Shown here: piece after piece, positions 45,469 through 54,560 of the stretch
Numbering within the stretch: the first letter of the stretch is position 1
Layout of the letters: each line of letters begins with the position of its first letter
Source of the DNA: CAJXSN01 sp947492235
GTDB taxonomy: Bacteria > Pseudomonadota > Alphaproteobacteria > Sphingomonadales > Sphingomonadaceae
Assembly: GCF_042492175.1 (NCBI RefSeq)
Contig: NZ_CP170453.1
Span: 2,480,001 to 2,544,000 of the forward strand
DNA length: 64,000 bases
Reading direction: 5' to 3'
The notes under the pieces: model-generated
What the model was told of the DNA's origin: nothing
What the model saw: the letters and a program-made list of their open reading frames with translations, nothing else
Database searches by the model: none
Position numbers and translations under genes: made by a program

Positions 45469-46161
45469 TTAATGGTAGCGCCGCAGCAATCCTGCCAGCT
45501 TGCCCTGAACCTCGACCTGGGCAGGGGCGTAGACCTGCGCCTCGTAGGCGGCATTGGCCGGATCGAGCCGGACATTGCCGCTGTCACGGTGGAGATATTT
45601 CAGCGTGGCTTCTTCATTGTTTACCAGCGCCACCACGATCTCTCCGTCGCGTGCCGTGTTGGTCCGGCGGATAAGCGCAAAATCGCCATCGAAAATGCCT
45701 GCCTCGATCATCGAATCGCCCGAAACCTCCAGCGCGTAATGATCACCGGGGCCAAGCAGCGCCGCCGGGACCGGCAGGCTCTGATAGTCCTCCAGCGCTT
45801 CGATTGGAGCGCCTGCTGCAATCCGGCCATGCAGCGGGATCTCGATCACATCATTGGCAGGCTGCGGCGAGGCGGCCGGTGCGGACGTTCGCGCACCTAC
45901 CAGATCATTGGCCGCTTGCGGCTTCTTGACCGCGCCCGGCACCGCGTCTTCCGGCTGCCGGATCACTTCCAGCGCCCGCGCGCGATTGGGCAGGCGGCGG
46001 ATAAACCCCCGTTCTTCCAGAGCGGAAATCAAACGATGCACGCCCGATTTGCTTTTCAGATCGAGCGCTTCTTTCATTTCCTCGAACGAGGGCGAAATCC
46101 CTGTCTCTTCCAGTCGCTGCTGGATAAACTGGATCAGTTCATGCTGCTTCGCCGTGAGCAT
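45469..46161 (-). CDS. lexA: LexA repressor
   Basis: SOS-response repressor and self-cleaving protease (230 residues). The N-terminal winged helix has MLTAKQHELIQFIQ and SFEEMKEALDLKSKSGVHRLI. Cleavage would be at Ala-Gly in GRIAAGAPIE. The catalytic Ser is in SGDSMIEAGI and the Lys in EATLKYL. A linker of about 50 residues rich in Ala/Pro separates the domains. The ATG at 46161, 7 nt after a GGAGG, is preferred to a TTG two codons earlier. Two overlapping SOS boxes lie upstream, so it is autoregulated. Convergent with comEC. Confidence 0.95.
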   Translation of the reverse strand: MLTAKQHELIQFIQQRLEETGISPSFEEMKEALDLKSKSGVHRLISALEERGFIRRLPNRARALEVIRQPEDAVPGAVKKPQAANDLVGARTSAPAASPQPANDVIEIPLHGRIAAGAPIEALEDYQSLPVPAALLGPGDHYALEVSGDSMIEAGIFDGDFALIRRTNTARDGEIVVALVNNEEATLKYLHRDSGNVRLDPANAAYEAQVYAPAQVEVQGKLAGLLRRYH

Positions 46162-46204
46162 CGGCAAGCCTCCATTACCATTCAGACTTCGCGCACCGGA
46201 CGGC

Positions 46205-46230
46205 GAACGAATACGGAACGATTACGGAAC
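46205..46230 (-). promoter_or_regulatory. Two overlapping LexA (SOS) boxes
   Basis: GAAC repeats occur at 46205-46208, 46216-46219 and 46227-46230 with exactly 7 bp between each pair (GTTC-N7-GTTC-N7-GTTC on the lexA strand). This is the direct-repeat SOS box of alphaproteobacteria, doubled. The boxes begin 44 bp before the lexA start and cover the -10 region. Confidence 0.85.
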
Positions 46231-46247
46231 AGAATTCCCAAAGTCAA
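46219..46247 (-). promoter_or_regulatory. lexA: Likely lexA promoter
   Basis: On the minus strand TTGACT (46247-46242) is followed after 17 bp by TAATCG (46224-46219), a reasonable sigma-70-type pair. The middle and distal GTTC repeats of the SOS boxes overlap the -10 element, which suits direct repression by LexA. Confidence 0.6.
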
Positions 46248-46315
46248 GCAATACAGCCATTTTGGAGGGGATAGGCTGGAACAGGCGTTCCTGATTTCGT
46301 CCCACGCAGGGACCG

Positions 46316-46789
46316 CTAGTTATCGGCGTGCCAGTCGCCCGATTTACCGCCGGATTTTGCCAGCAGACGCACCCCGCTGATGACCATGCCCTTATCGAGC
46401 GCCTTGGCCATGTCGTAGACGGTTAGCAGGGCGACGCTTGTCGCGGTCAGGGCTTCCATCTCGATGCCGGTCTTGCCCGTCAAAGAAGCGGTTGCAGTCA
46501 CGCGCACGCGGGTATCCTCGACCGCACAATCCACGCTCACTGCATCGAGAGCTAGCGGATGGCACAGCGGGATCAATTCGCCGGTTTTCTTGGCCGCCAT
46601 GATGCCCGCGATGCGCGCGGCTGCCAGCACATCACCCTTGGGCATAGTGCCTTCGCGGATCGCGGTGAGGGCCTCGGCGCTCATGGAAATGAACCCTTCC
46701 GCGACCGCGCGGCGCGCCGTTTCGGCCTTTGAGCCGACATCCACCATCCGGGCTTTTCCGGCGGCGTCGAGATGGGTCAGGTCTGTCAT
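46316..46789 (-). CDS. moaC: Cyclic pyranopterin monophosphate synthase
   Basis: Second step of molybdenum cofactor synthesis (157 residues). Seen: MVDVGSKAETARRAVAEG, AKKTGELIPLCHPLALDAV with the catalytic-pocket His, and TGIEMEALTATSVALLTVYDMAKALDKGM with the conserved Glu and Asp-Met. It follows trpC by 42 bp on the same strand and could be read with the trp genes. In many alphaproteobacteria moeA comes next. Here 148 bp without a gene separates moaC from lexA. Confidence 0.95.
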   Translation of the reverse strand: MTDLTHLDAAGKARMVDVGSKAETARRAVAEGFISMSAEALTAIREGTMPKGDVLAAARIAGIMAAKKTGELIPLCHPLALDAVSVDCAVEDTRVRVTATASLTGKTGIEMEALTATSVALLTVYDMAKALDKGMVISGVRLLAKSGGKSGDWHADN

Positions 46790-46831
46790 GGGGTAGTGTC
46801 TGGCATATCGCGGCGGGTCAGCACAGCCGTC

Positions 46832-47620
46832 TCATTTACCAGTCAGCAAAGCACGGGTCGCGGCCGCAACATCGGCAGAGCGCATCAGGCTCTCGCCAAC
46901 CAGAAATGTGCGCACGCCGCAGTTCGACAGGCGGATGCAATCGGCATGGCTGGCGATGCCGCTCTCGCCGACCAGCAAAGCGCCGTCTGGTGCCAGATTG
47001 GCGAGCCGCTCGGTGGTTTCGAGACTGGTGTTGAAAGTTTTCAGATCGCGGTTGTTCACTCCGATCAGTCGGGAGCGTAGCGCGTGCGCGCGTTCCATCT
47101 CGGCCTCGTCATGCACCTCGACGAGCACGTCCATATCATGTTCGAGAGCGGCGCTTTCAATCTCGGCCATCTGGGCGTCCGAGAGAGCCGCCACGATAAT
47201 CAGAATGGCATCCGCACCCATAGCGCGTGCCTCTGCACACTGCCATGGATCGACCATGAAATCCTTCCGCAGGACAGGCAGGTCACATGCGGAACGGGCG
47301 GCGACCAGATAATCTTCATGGCCTTGAAAATAAGGGGCATCGGTCAGGACAGACAGACAGGCAGCACCGCCTGCCTGATAATCGCGGGCATGGTCGGCGG
47401 GACGGAAATCCGCGCGGATAAGGCCCTTGGAGGGGGAGGCTTTCTTGATCTCGGCGATAAGGCCGAAGCCGCTTGCAGAGGCGCGGCGCAAGGCCTGTTC
47501 GAACCCGCGTGGCCGAGATTGCCTGCCCGCCTGCTCGGACAGCCGCCCAAGGGTGGTCGCCGATTTCCGCGCAGTCACTTCGGTGCGCTTGGTGGCGCAA
47601 ATCTCATCGAGCTTGTTCAT
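46832..47620 (-). CDS. trpC: Indole-3-glycerol phosphate synthase
   Basis: TIM-barrel enzyme of tryptophan synthesis (262 residues). Seen: IAEIKKASPSKG with the catalytic Lys, VLTDAPYFQGHEDYL, LRKDFMVDPWQ, and the phosphate-binding end with LIGVNNRDLKTF, LVGESGI and FLVGESLM. Monofunctional: it has no fused PRAI (TrpF) domain. Eleven bases after trpD. moaC follows. Confidence 0.96.
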   Translation of the reverse strand: MNKLDEICATKRTEVTARKSATTLGRLSEQAGRQSRPRGFEQALRRASASGFGLIAEIKKASPSKGLIRADFRPADHARDYQAGGAACLSVLTDAPYFQGHEDYLVAARSACDLPVLRKDFMVDPWQCAEARAMGADAILIIVAALSDAQMAEIESAALEHDMDVLVEVHDEAEMERAHALRSRLIGVNNRDLKTFNTSLETTERLANLAPDGALLVGESGIASHADCIRLSNCGVRTFLVGESLMRSADVAAATRALLTGK

Positions 47621-47631
47621 TGCGTGCGCGC

Positions 47632-48624
47632 CTAGACTGCCATGTCGATCCAGCGGACAAGGAGCTTGCGCGCATCCCCTTCATCGAGCGCGCGCGCGGC
47701 CATCGCTGCGGCTTCTTCCCAATCCTCCGACACTCCCGCAACCAGCAATGTCGCCGCCGCATTGAAAATCACCGCATCGCGGTAGGGGCCGGGTGTACCG
47801 CGCAGCAGAGCTTTGAGAGCCGCCGCGTTGTGCTCTGCATCCCCGCCACGGATGGCCTCGATAGGGGCGTGGGGCAGGCCCACAAAGGAAGCATCGGCCC
47901 GACGCATATCGAAACGGTTGCCCATCACATCGGCAATTTCGTTCCCGCCTGCGAGGCTGAGTTCATCCAGACCTTCATCGCCTGAAACAATCATCGTACG
48001 CTCTGTTCCCAGCCGTGCCTTGGCGCCTGCATAGATCGGCACATAGCCCGGCCGGGCTATCCCGATCAGCTGGCGCTTGACCCGCGCGGGATTGGAAAGC
48101 GGCCCCATCAGATTGAAGATCGTCCGTTTGCCGATCCGCAGGCGAATGGGCTGGATGCGGCCCATGGCGGGGTGATGGTTCTTGGCGAACAGGAAGCAGA
48201 TACCCAGTTCGGCAAGCGTCTTTTCTGCCGTGCGCCCCGCCGCTTCCATGTCGAGGCCAAGCGCTTCCAGGGTATCGGCTGCGCCCGCCTTGCTGCTGGC
48301 AGCGCGGTTGCCGTGTTTTGCTACCGGCACGCCGCAGGCAGCGACGACCAGACTGACGGCAGTCGAGACGTTCAACGTATGATGCCCATCGCCGCCCGTG
48401 CCGCAGCAATCCACCGCATTGTCCGGGGCATTGATGGGAATCAGCCGGGCTCGTAGGGCGCGCGCAGCGCCGGCGATCTCGTCCGAGGTTTCGCTGCGCT
48501 CGGTCATACCGGTGAGGTAGGCCTCGATATTGTCCTCGGGCACATCGCCATCGAGGATTTGGCCAAAAACTTTCTCGGCCTCGTCCTCGTCCAGATGCAA
48601 CGCGGGATCGGGAAGGGATGTCAT
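47632..48624 (-). CDS. trpD: Anthranilate phosphoribosyltransferase
   Basis: Transfers the phosphoribosyl group of PRPP to anthranilate (330 residues). The PRPP-binding loop is DCCGTGGDGHHTLNVSTAVS. KHGNRAASSKAGAADTLEALG and the NLMGPLSNP region are also intact. The ATG at 48624 overlaps the trpG stop (ATGA) and has GGAGAAA upstream. A slightly longer frame opening at 48651 lies inside trpG and is less likely. Confidence 0.96.
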   Translation of the reverse strand: MTSLPDPALHLDEDEAEKVFGQILDGDVPEDNIEAYLTGMTERSETSDEIAGAARALRARLIPINAPDNAVDCCGTGGDGHHTLNVSTAVSLVVAACGVPVAKHGNRAASSKAGAADTLEALGLDMEAAGRTAEKTLAELGICFLFAKNHHPAMGRIQPIRLRIGKRTIFNLMGPLSNPARVKRQLIGIARPGYVPIYAGAKARLGTERTMIVSGDEGLDELSLAGGNEIADVMGNRFDMRRADASFVGLPHAPIEAIRGGDAEHNAAALKALLRGTPGPYRDAVIFNAAATLLVAGVSEDWEEAAAMAARALDEGDARKLLVRWIDMAV

Positions 48625-49220
48625 GGGCGTTTCTCCGGCGTCAGGCCGCACAATTTCATGAAGTTGGCGAGCAGGTCATGGCCGTGCTCGGTCGCGATGC
48701 TCTCGGGATGGAATTGCACGCCGTGAATGGGGAGGTCTTGATGGCGGAAACCCATGACGCTGGTGCCATCGAGACCGGGCGTTTCACTAGTTGCGTTGAC
48801 CTGCAGCGCGCTCGGAATGTCTTCCACCACCAGCGAATGATAGCGGGTGGCGGTAAAGGGGGTGGGCAGACCGCTGAACACGCCGGTTCCGTCATGGTCC
48901 ACCGCGCTGGTTTTCCCATGCATCAGCCCGCCGCGCACCACGAGCCCGCCAAAATGCTGGCCGATCGCCTGATGGCCCAAGCAAACGCCCAGCAGGGGCA
49001 ATGCCGCATCGGCGCAGGCCGCGACCATGTCCAGGCTAATGCCGGCATCTGAAGGTGCGCACGGGCCGGGGGAGATGAGGACGCCCTTAGGGGCCAGCGC
49101 CATTGCTTCATGAGCGGACAATGCATCGTTTCGCTCCACCCGCACATCTGCGCCCAGTTCCATCAGGTAATGGACCAGATTGAAGGTGAAGCTGTCGTAA
49201 TTGTCGATGACCAGGATCAT
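48621..49220 (-). CDS. trpG: Anthranilate synthase component II (glutamine amidotransferase)
   Basis: Supplies ammonia to TrpE (199 residues). The class I amidotransferase triad is visible: C80 in GVCLGHQAIGQ, and His/Glu in GVQFHPESIATEHG. The oxyanion region is ISPGPCAPSDAG. It may also serve p-aminobenzoate synthesis, as no separate pabA is seen here. Coupled to trpD by an ATGA overlap and 13 bp behind the DUF2233 gene that splits it from trpE. Confidence 0.95.
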   Translation of the reverse strand: MILVIDNYDSFTFNLVHYLMELGADVRVERNDALSAHEAMALAPKGVLISPGPCAPSDAGISLDMVAACADAALPLLGVCLGHQAIGQHFGGLVVRGGLMHGKTSAVDHDGTGVFSGLPTPFTATRYHSLVVEDIPSALQVNATSETPGLDGTSVMGFRHQDLPIHGVQFHPESIATEHGHDLLANFMKLCGLTPEKRP

Positions 49221-49233
49221 GCTTGCCGCGACT

Positions 49234-50094
49234 CTACCGTTTCTCGACCACGATCAAGGGGCCTAAAGGCACGGTTGCGTCCATTCGGTTCTCGGCCGGG
49301 ACCCAAAGGGCCGAGACATTCCCATCGAGATAAAGCGCATTGGGCGTCTGCGCGACATCGCGGAAAAATGCCGCAAACAGGCCGAAGCTGATGCCGCCAT
49401 TGGACTGAACAAAATGCGCGCGGCCCTGCGGATCGACGCCAACGCCGTTGCGCACCATTTTTGACGGGCCGTCTTCCTGAAATTCCGGATGCATCTGCCC
49501 GTCGATCAGCAGCATTGGACCTGATTGCGTGCCGAAGCGGGGTCTGTCGCTGACCTTGGCGTAGAAATCTTCGGTCGTCCGCACGCGCCATGCAGTGTCG
49601 GTGCCATAGAAAACCCCGTTGGGCTTCATATGGAAATTGCCGGGACCGTCCGCGCGGTTGAGTTCACGCCGCCGTTCGCCGTTTTCGACGTAGTAACCCA
49701 CCGGAGCGCCAGCTTCGTCGAACATGCCACCATTGACCGCAAAGGCGACCGGCTGCGCACTGGCTCCCCGGGCCGAGGATAGCGCCGAGAACGAGCGATA
49801 ATAAGCGCCTTTGGGACCCAGAGTCATGGAGACCCGGTGGTTCTTGGGGTCGGCAATACAATGCGTCAGGGTTGCGCCCTTATAGGCGACCCGCTGGCAC
49901 GGCGACGCGGGGTCAGAAGCGGGAGTTGCTTCTGGCGCTGCAGGAGCGTCTACCTCGTCATTCGCTGCCTGCGCGGTGTTGACGCCGGAGCCGATTTCGG
50001 TGCGGGTGACAGGCTCGCCTTCGGCCTGATCGCCGCATGCCGCGAGGACGAGCGCAAGAACTACAGCGACGGTTGCTGTCGCGCGCTTTTTCAT
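49234..50094 (-). CDS. DUF2233/phosphodiester glycosidase-like lipoprotein inside the trp operon
   Basis: 286 residues with a lipoprotein leader (MKKRATATVAVVLALVLAAC, Cys20) and a Thr/Ala/Pro-rich linker. A single globular domain of the NAGPA/DUF2233 type follows: AFAVNGGMFDEAGAPVGYYVE, FHMKPNGVFYG, SGPMLLIDGQMHPEF, RNGVGVDPQGRAHFVQS and ALYLDGNVSALW. The conserved Asn, Asp and Gly positions of the family are present, so it is probably an active envelope glycosidase. The ATG overlaps the trpE stop. Its place between trpE and trpG has no obvious metabolic logic. Confidence 0.8.
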   Translation of the reverse strand: MKKRATATVAVVLALVLAACGDQAEGEPVTRTEIGSGVNTAQAANDEVDAPAAPEATPASDPASPCQRVAYKGATLTHCIADPKNHRVSMTLGPKGAYYRSFSALSSARGASAQPVAFAVNGGMFDEAGAPVGYYVENGERRRELNRADGPGNFHMKPNGVFYGTDTAWRVRTTEDFYAKVSDRPRFGTQSGPMLLIDGQMHPEFQEDGPSKMVRNGVGVDPQGRAHFVQSNGGISFGLFAAFFRDVAQTPNALYLDGNVSALWVPAENRMDATVPLGPLIVVEKR

Positions 50095-51605
50095 TGGCCA
50101 AACCCCGGCTCGCTCGCGACTCGCGCCGCCTCACGAGCGGCGGCGAACAAGGCACCTGCCTTGGCCTCGCATTCGCGCTGTTCGGAGGCGGGATCACTGT
50201 CTGCAACAATTCCGGCACCGGCCTGCACATGCATCGTGCCATCCTTCACCACGGCGGTGCGTAGGACGATGCAGCTGTCGAAGCTTCCATCGGGTGCGAA
50301 GTAACCGACGCCGCCCGCATAAGGCCCGCGTGCATCATTCTCTAATTCGGCGATAATTTCGCATGCCCGCACTTTCGGCGCGCCGCTGACTGTGCCTGCG
50401 GGGAAGCCTGCGAACAGGGCATCGAGCGCGTCCCGCTCGGGATCGAGCTGGCCGGTCACATTGCTGACGATGTGCATTACATGGCTATAACGTTCGACCG
50501 TGAAGCTGTCTGTGACGGTCACGCTGCCGCGCTTTGCCACCCGGCCCACATCGTTGCGGCCCAGATCGAGCAGCATAAGATGCTCTGCACGCTCTTTGGG
50601 GTCGGCCAGCAGGCTGCGTTCATTCGCGTCGTCCTCGATCCGCGTTGCTCCGCGTGGCCGGGTTCCGGCAATCGGGCGGATGGTGACTTCGTTTTCGCGC
50701 AAGCGGACGAGAATTTCGGGGCTGGAGCCGACAACGGCAAATCCGGGCAGATCCAGCAGGTAAAGGAAGGGCGAGGGATTTACCCGGCGCAGCGCCCGGT
50801 AGAGCGCCAATGGGGGCAGGGGAAAGGGGCAGGAAAAGCGCTGGGACAGCACGACCTGAAAAATATCGCCGGCCACGATGTAGTCCTTCGCTCGCGCAAC
50901 CATCGCCGCGTAGTCATCGCCAGCCATAGCATGGACTGGTTCCATTTCGGGCAAATCGCTGAGCTTGGCGCTGGATGGCACCGCTTCACCCAGCTTGCGC
51001 AATGCCTCGTCGATCCGCTCGCCCGCCTGTTCTAGCGCCACATCGGCTGAGGCATCGGAGGGCCAGAGCGGCGCAATGCAGAACAGCCGGTCGGACAGGG
51101 AATCGAACACGAGCAGCAGGGTGGGGCGGGTGAAGACCATGTCTGGCAGGCCGAGACCCGGTGCTCCGGCACGCGGAACATCCTCGACCATCCCGATTGT
51201 CTCGTAGGAGAAGTAACCGACCACGCAGGCCAGCGCTGGCGGCAGGCCCTCTGGTACGTCGATGCGGCTGCTATCGATCAGCGCGCGCAAGGCATCGGTC
51301 GGTTTGCTTGTGTCAGGCTCGAACGCCAGCCTGTCGCGCTGCCATTGGCGATTGATCGCGGCCCCGTCAGTATCGGAGCGGAACACCAGATCGGGGTCGA
51401 TCCCCAACAGGCTGTAGCGCCCGCGCACTTCGCCGCCTTCGACCGATTCCAGCAGGAAATCCCCGCGTCCCGGCTCCATCAACTTGAGCGCTGCGCCGAC
51501 CGGCGTTTCGGTGTCCGCCACCAGTTCGCGCCACACCAGCGCGGCCTTGCCGCTCTCCAGCAAGGCGCGCGCATTCTCTGCGTTGGAGAGGCCGGCAGGC
51601 GTCAC
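50091..51605 (-). CDS. trpE: Anthranilate synthase component I
   Basis: Chorismate-binding subunit (504 residues). Signatures: LLESVEGGEVRGRYSLLG for the N-terminal tryptophan feedback site, then VVLSQRFSCPF, PSPFLYLLDLPGFAVVGSSPEILVRL-type core, IRPIAGTRPRGAT, HLMLLDLGRNDVGRVAKRGS and FPAGTVSGAPKVRACEII. The GTG at 51605 lies 15 bp after the ppiD stop and the end overlaps the DUF2233 gene. No attenuator or leader peptide is seen upstream; the space is too small. Confidence 0.95.
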   Translation of the reverse strand: MTPAGLSNAENARALLESGKAALVWRELVADTETPVGAALKLMEPGRGDFLLESVEGGEVRGRYSLLGIDPDLVFRSDTDGAAINRQWQRDRLAFEPDTSKPTDALRALIDSSRIDVPEGLPPALACVVGYFSYETIGMVEDVPRAGAPGLGLPDMVFTRPTLLLVFDSLSDRLFCIAPLWPSDASADVALEQAGERIDEALRKLGEAVPSSAKLSDLPEMEPVHAMAGDDYAAMVARAKDYIVAGDIFQVVLSQRFSCPFPLPPLALYRALRRVNPSPFLYLLDLPGFAVVGSSPEILVRLRENEVTIRPIAGTRPRGATRIEDDANERSLLADPKERAEHLMLLDLGRNDVGRVAKRGSVTVTDSFTVERYSHVMHIVSNVTGQLDPERDALDALFAGFPAGTVSGAPKVRACEIIAELENDARGPYAGGVGYFAPDGSFDSCIVLRTAVVKDGTMHVQAGAGIVADSDPASEQRECEAKAGALFAAAREAARVASEPGFGQ

Positions 51606-51620
51606 AGCCCTGTTGGCGCT

Positions 51621-53555
51621 CTAATTGTTGCCGAGAAGCTGGCGGCGCAATGCGGCCACAGCCTCGTCATTGGTCTCCACGCCGATATCGGTGCGGACCG
51701 CCGCAATGAACTGCGCGGTGTATTCGCTGCCCAGTGTCTGCGAAAATTGCGCCTTCGCCTGCGCGAACAGCGGATCGTCGCTGGCGATCAGACCGGCCTC
51801 AATGTCATCCAGTCCGACAATAAACCAGCCCGCGTCATTTTCTGCCTCCAGCCGCTTGGTCGATCCCTCGGCCATGGAGAAGAACAGCGCCAGAGGCGGA
51901 ATGACCCGCTGGCCGCTTTGCAGCAATTCTTCCCGGGTAATGTTGATCGGATCGGGGCGTGGGAGGCGGACTTCCTCGGCTGCGAAAGCGGCTGCTGGAG
52001 TGGTTCCGCCTCCTATCCTTTCCAGGATACGGTCGGCCGCCGCCTTTGCCGCAATAGAGCCGCGCGACATTTTCCAGGCCGCTTTCACCTCGTTCTCGAT
52101 CTCCGCGAGAGGCGCGGTGGCGGATGGCGTGATGGTGCTTGTTTCGAACAGCAGGAAGGTTTCACCCGGCACGGCCTCGGCCAGTTGCGGTTCGCCTTCT
52201 TCCATCTGGAAAGCGGTTGCGAGCACTGGGCGCAGTATCTCGGCCACCTGCTGGTCGCGCGTGCCATAGACCAGACCGGCAGCCGTGACGGGCTGCGTGG
52301 TCGTGATTTCAACATCCAGCTCGTCGGTTACATCGCCCAGCGATTCGCCATCGGCCAGCCGCTCTTCGAACGATGCGGCCATCTCGTTGATCACCCGGCG
52401 GCGTTTTTCGGTGCGCAGGCTTTCGAGAATTTCTCGGCGTGCCTGCTCGAAGCTGCGCCCCCCGACACTGGTGATGTTGTTGACCTGCACGACATGCCAG
52501 CCAAGGCCGCTGCGCGCCGGTTCGGCGATTGCGCCATTGGCAGTCTCGAACGAGGCCTGAGCCACCGCTGGCGAGGTCTGGCGGGCAAAATCACCGCGCG
52601 ACACCGGTCCGATTTGCGCGGTATCCAGCCCGGCCTCGCGGGCGGCGGCGGCCAGAGTGCCGCCGGCATTGACCCGGTTGCGAATGGCATTGGCAGCCTG
52701 CTGCGTGGGCACGATAACTTGCGTGAATGTCCGGTCCTCGCTGGCCGCGTATACCGAGCTGTTCTCGGTATAGCGTGCGCGCAGTTCTTCCTCGGTCGGC
52801 TCCGCGCGGTCGCCCAGCGCATCCAGTCCGAATGTCGCGTAGCGCAGAACCCGCCGCTCGGGCCGGATATAGTCGCTTCGATTGGCGTCGTAATATTCCT
52901 TCATCTGCGCGTCCGTAGCGTCTTCTTCTGGCGCGAACAGAGCGCTGGGCAACAGGCCCAACGTCCCGGTGCGCCGCTCTTTGAAGAGAGCGGCATAGCG
53001 GCTCGTCAGCTTGTCGGGCAGCTGCGTCCCGAAGGCGACGGGCACCATCACCTGCTGGGCGAGCAAGCCTTGCGCCAGATCGTCCCGCACGCCGACATCG
53101 CTCAGCCCCTGCTGCTGCAAGGCACCGCGATAGGCATCTTCACTGAAATTCCCGTCCGGTCCGCGAAATGCCGGAATGCGGCGGATTTCGCTGTTCACCA
53201 GATTGTCGCCGGCGCGCAGGCCGTATTTGCGGCCAAATTCGGCGATCGCCGTCCGGTCCAGCACCGTGTCGAGGACATTTTCCAGACCACCTTCCGCGAT
53301 GAAGGCGGGCATGGAGATGGTGGGATTGTTCTGCCGCACCTGATCCAGCGCATTGGTGGCCGCCTGGCTCAAATCCAGCGCGCTCACTTTTTCATCGCCG
53401 ACAACCGCCACATTGCTTTCGCCAGACAGACCGCCAAGCGAACCTGTGGACGAAACATCCATGCTGGCAAACGCTACACCGATCAGCAGCAGGAACGCCA
53501 TGGTCAGGCCAAGACCGATCTTGGACTTAAAAAATCGTTGGAAAGCAGTGATCAT
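51621..53555 (-). CDS. ppiD: Peptidyl-prolyl isomerase / periplasmic folding chaperone, PpiD type
   Basis: 644 residues anchored by one N-terminal helix (MITAFQRFFKSKIGLGLTMA, about 1-32). A SurA-like N-terminal helical domain (ALDLSQAATNALDQVRQ onward) precedes a parvulin-like domain about 260-360 with VIVPTQQAANAI, GLDTAQIGPVSRGDF and GLGWHVVQVNNI, and a second helical region follows. Parvulin catalytic residues are only partly kept, as in other PpiD. It assists folding of exported proteins at the inner membrane. The ATG at 53555 gives the standard N-terminus; a longer frame opening at 53651 is not used. Confidence 0.88.
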   Translation of the reverse strand: MITAFQRFFKSKIGLGLTMAFLLLIGVAFASMDVSSTGSLGGLSGESNVAVVGDEKVSALDLSQAATNALDQVRQNNPTISMPAFIAEGGLENVLDTVLDRTAIAEFGRKYGLRAGDNLVNSEIRRIPAFRGPDGNFSEDAYRGALQQQGLSDVGVRDDLAQGLLAQQVMVPVAFGTQLPDKLTSRYAALFKERRTGTLGLLPSALFAPEEDATDAQMKEYYDANRSDYIRPERRVLRYATFGLDALGDRAEPTEEELRARYTENSSVYAASEDRTFTQVIVPTQQAANAIRNRVNAGGTLAAAAREAGLDTAQIGPVSRGDFARQTSPAVAQASFETANGAIAEPARSGLGWHVVQVNNITSVGGRSFEQARREILESLRTEKRRRVINEMAASFEERLADGESLGDVTDELDVEITTTQPVTAAGLVYGTRDQQVAEILRPVLATAFQMEEGEPQLAEAVPGETFLLFETSTITPSATAPLAEIENEVKAAWKMSRGSIAAKAAADRILERIGGGTTPAAAFAAEEVRLPRPDPINITREELLQSGQRVIPPLALFFSMAEGSTKRLEAENDAGWFIVGLDDIEAGLIASDDPLFAQAKAQFSQTLGSEYTAQFIAAVRTDIGVETNDEAVAALRRQLLGNN

Positions 53556-53751
53556 CTGGGCGGTAATCCGGGGATAGACAGTGGAGGCTGGCCCTGCATG
53601 CAGAACCGGTGTGTTGCGCCAGCCTCTATAGGGGCTGCGACCTTGCCGCAACAGGTCGGAAAGGGTTTTGACCTATCGCGCCTGCTCGGCTAGCGGACCG
53701 GTCCCCCCACCGTCTAAGAGGCGGCAGACAAAGTCTAATCAGGAAATACCC

Positions 53752-54516
53752 ATGAGCAACCGACCCTACATCGTCGGGAACTGGAAGATGAACGGCACCC
53801 GCGCGATGCTGTCGGAAGCGCGCACGATCGACCGTGCCGCCCAGCGTTATATGAAGGTGGAGGTCGCCGTTGCACCGCCATTCACGCTGATCCACGCGGT
53901 GCATAAGGAGGCCGAGCAAATTGGCGTCGGCGCGCAGGATTGTCACCCGGGCGAAGATGGCGCCCATACCGGTGATATCTCGGCTACTATGGTTTCGGAT
54001 GCCGGGGCGAAGTTCGTCATTCTGGGCCACAGCGAGCGGCGGCAGAACCACGGCGAAGACAGCGCGATGGTGCTGGCCAAGCTGCACGCCGCGCTGAATG
54101 CCGGGATCAATGCCATCATCTGCTGCGGTGAGCCAGAAGATGTGCGGGTTGCCGGCGATGCGGAGAAATATGTTCTCGATCAGCTGCGTGCGTCCTTGCC
54201 CGAAAAGCTGGACGATGCCGGCGAGCGTCTGACTGTCGCTTACGAGCCCATCTGGGCAATCGGCACCGGACGGGTCGCGACGGTAGAAGATATCGAGGCG
54301 ATGCATGGGGCGATCTATGCGTTCCTGAAAGCCCGCTTCGGCGAGGAAGCGGCTCAGGGTATCCGGATTTTGTACGGCGGTTCGGTGAAGCCGGAGAATG
54401 CCCGCGAGATCCTCGCAGTGCCGCATGTTGGCGGCGCTCTGGTCGGCGGGGCGAGCCTGTCTGCAGACAGCTTTATGAACATCGCCCTGGCCGCTGGCGA
54501 GATCGAGGAGCAGTAA
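53752..54516 (+). CDS. tpiA: Triosephosphate isomerase
   Basis: Glycolytic/gluconeogenic enzyme interconverting DHAP and glyceraldehyde 3-phosphate (254 residues). Catalytic Lys in VGNWKMNG (K12), His in ILGHSERRQNHGED, Glu in VAYEPIWAIGTGR, and the phosphate loop YGGSVKPENA. The ATG at 53752, with AGGAAA upstream, is chosen; the frame opening earlier is leader sequence. Divergent from ppiD with a 196-bp gap. Confidence 0.97.
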   Translation: MSNRPYIVGNWKMNGTRAMLSEARTIDRAAQRYMKVEVAVAPPFTLIHAVHKEAEQIGVGAQDCHPGEDGAHTGDISATMVSDAGAKFVILGHSERRQNHGEDSAMVLAKLHAALNAGINAIICCGEPEDVRVAGDAEKYVLDQLRASLPEKLDDAGERLTVAYEPIWAIGTGRVATVEDIEAMHGAIYAFLKARFGEEAAQGIRILYGGSVKPENAREILAVPHVGGALVGGASLSADSFMNIALAAGEIEEQ

Positions 54517-54560
54517 TCCGGTTCGTTGGGCGGGGCGCTGACGCTCTGCCCGCAATTCTG

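Noticed and set aside
51606..51620. Trp attenuator or leader peptide before trpE
   Set aside because: Only 15 bp separate ppiD from trpE and no Trp-rich short frame or alternative hairpins are present.
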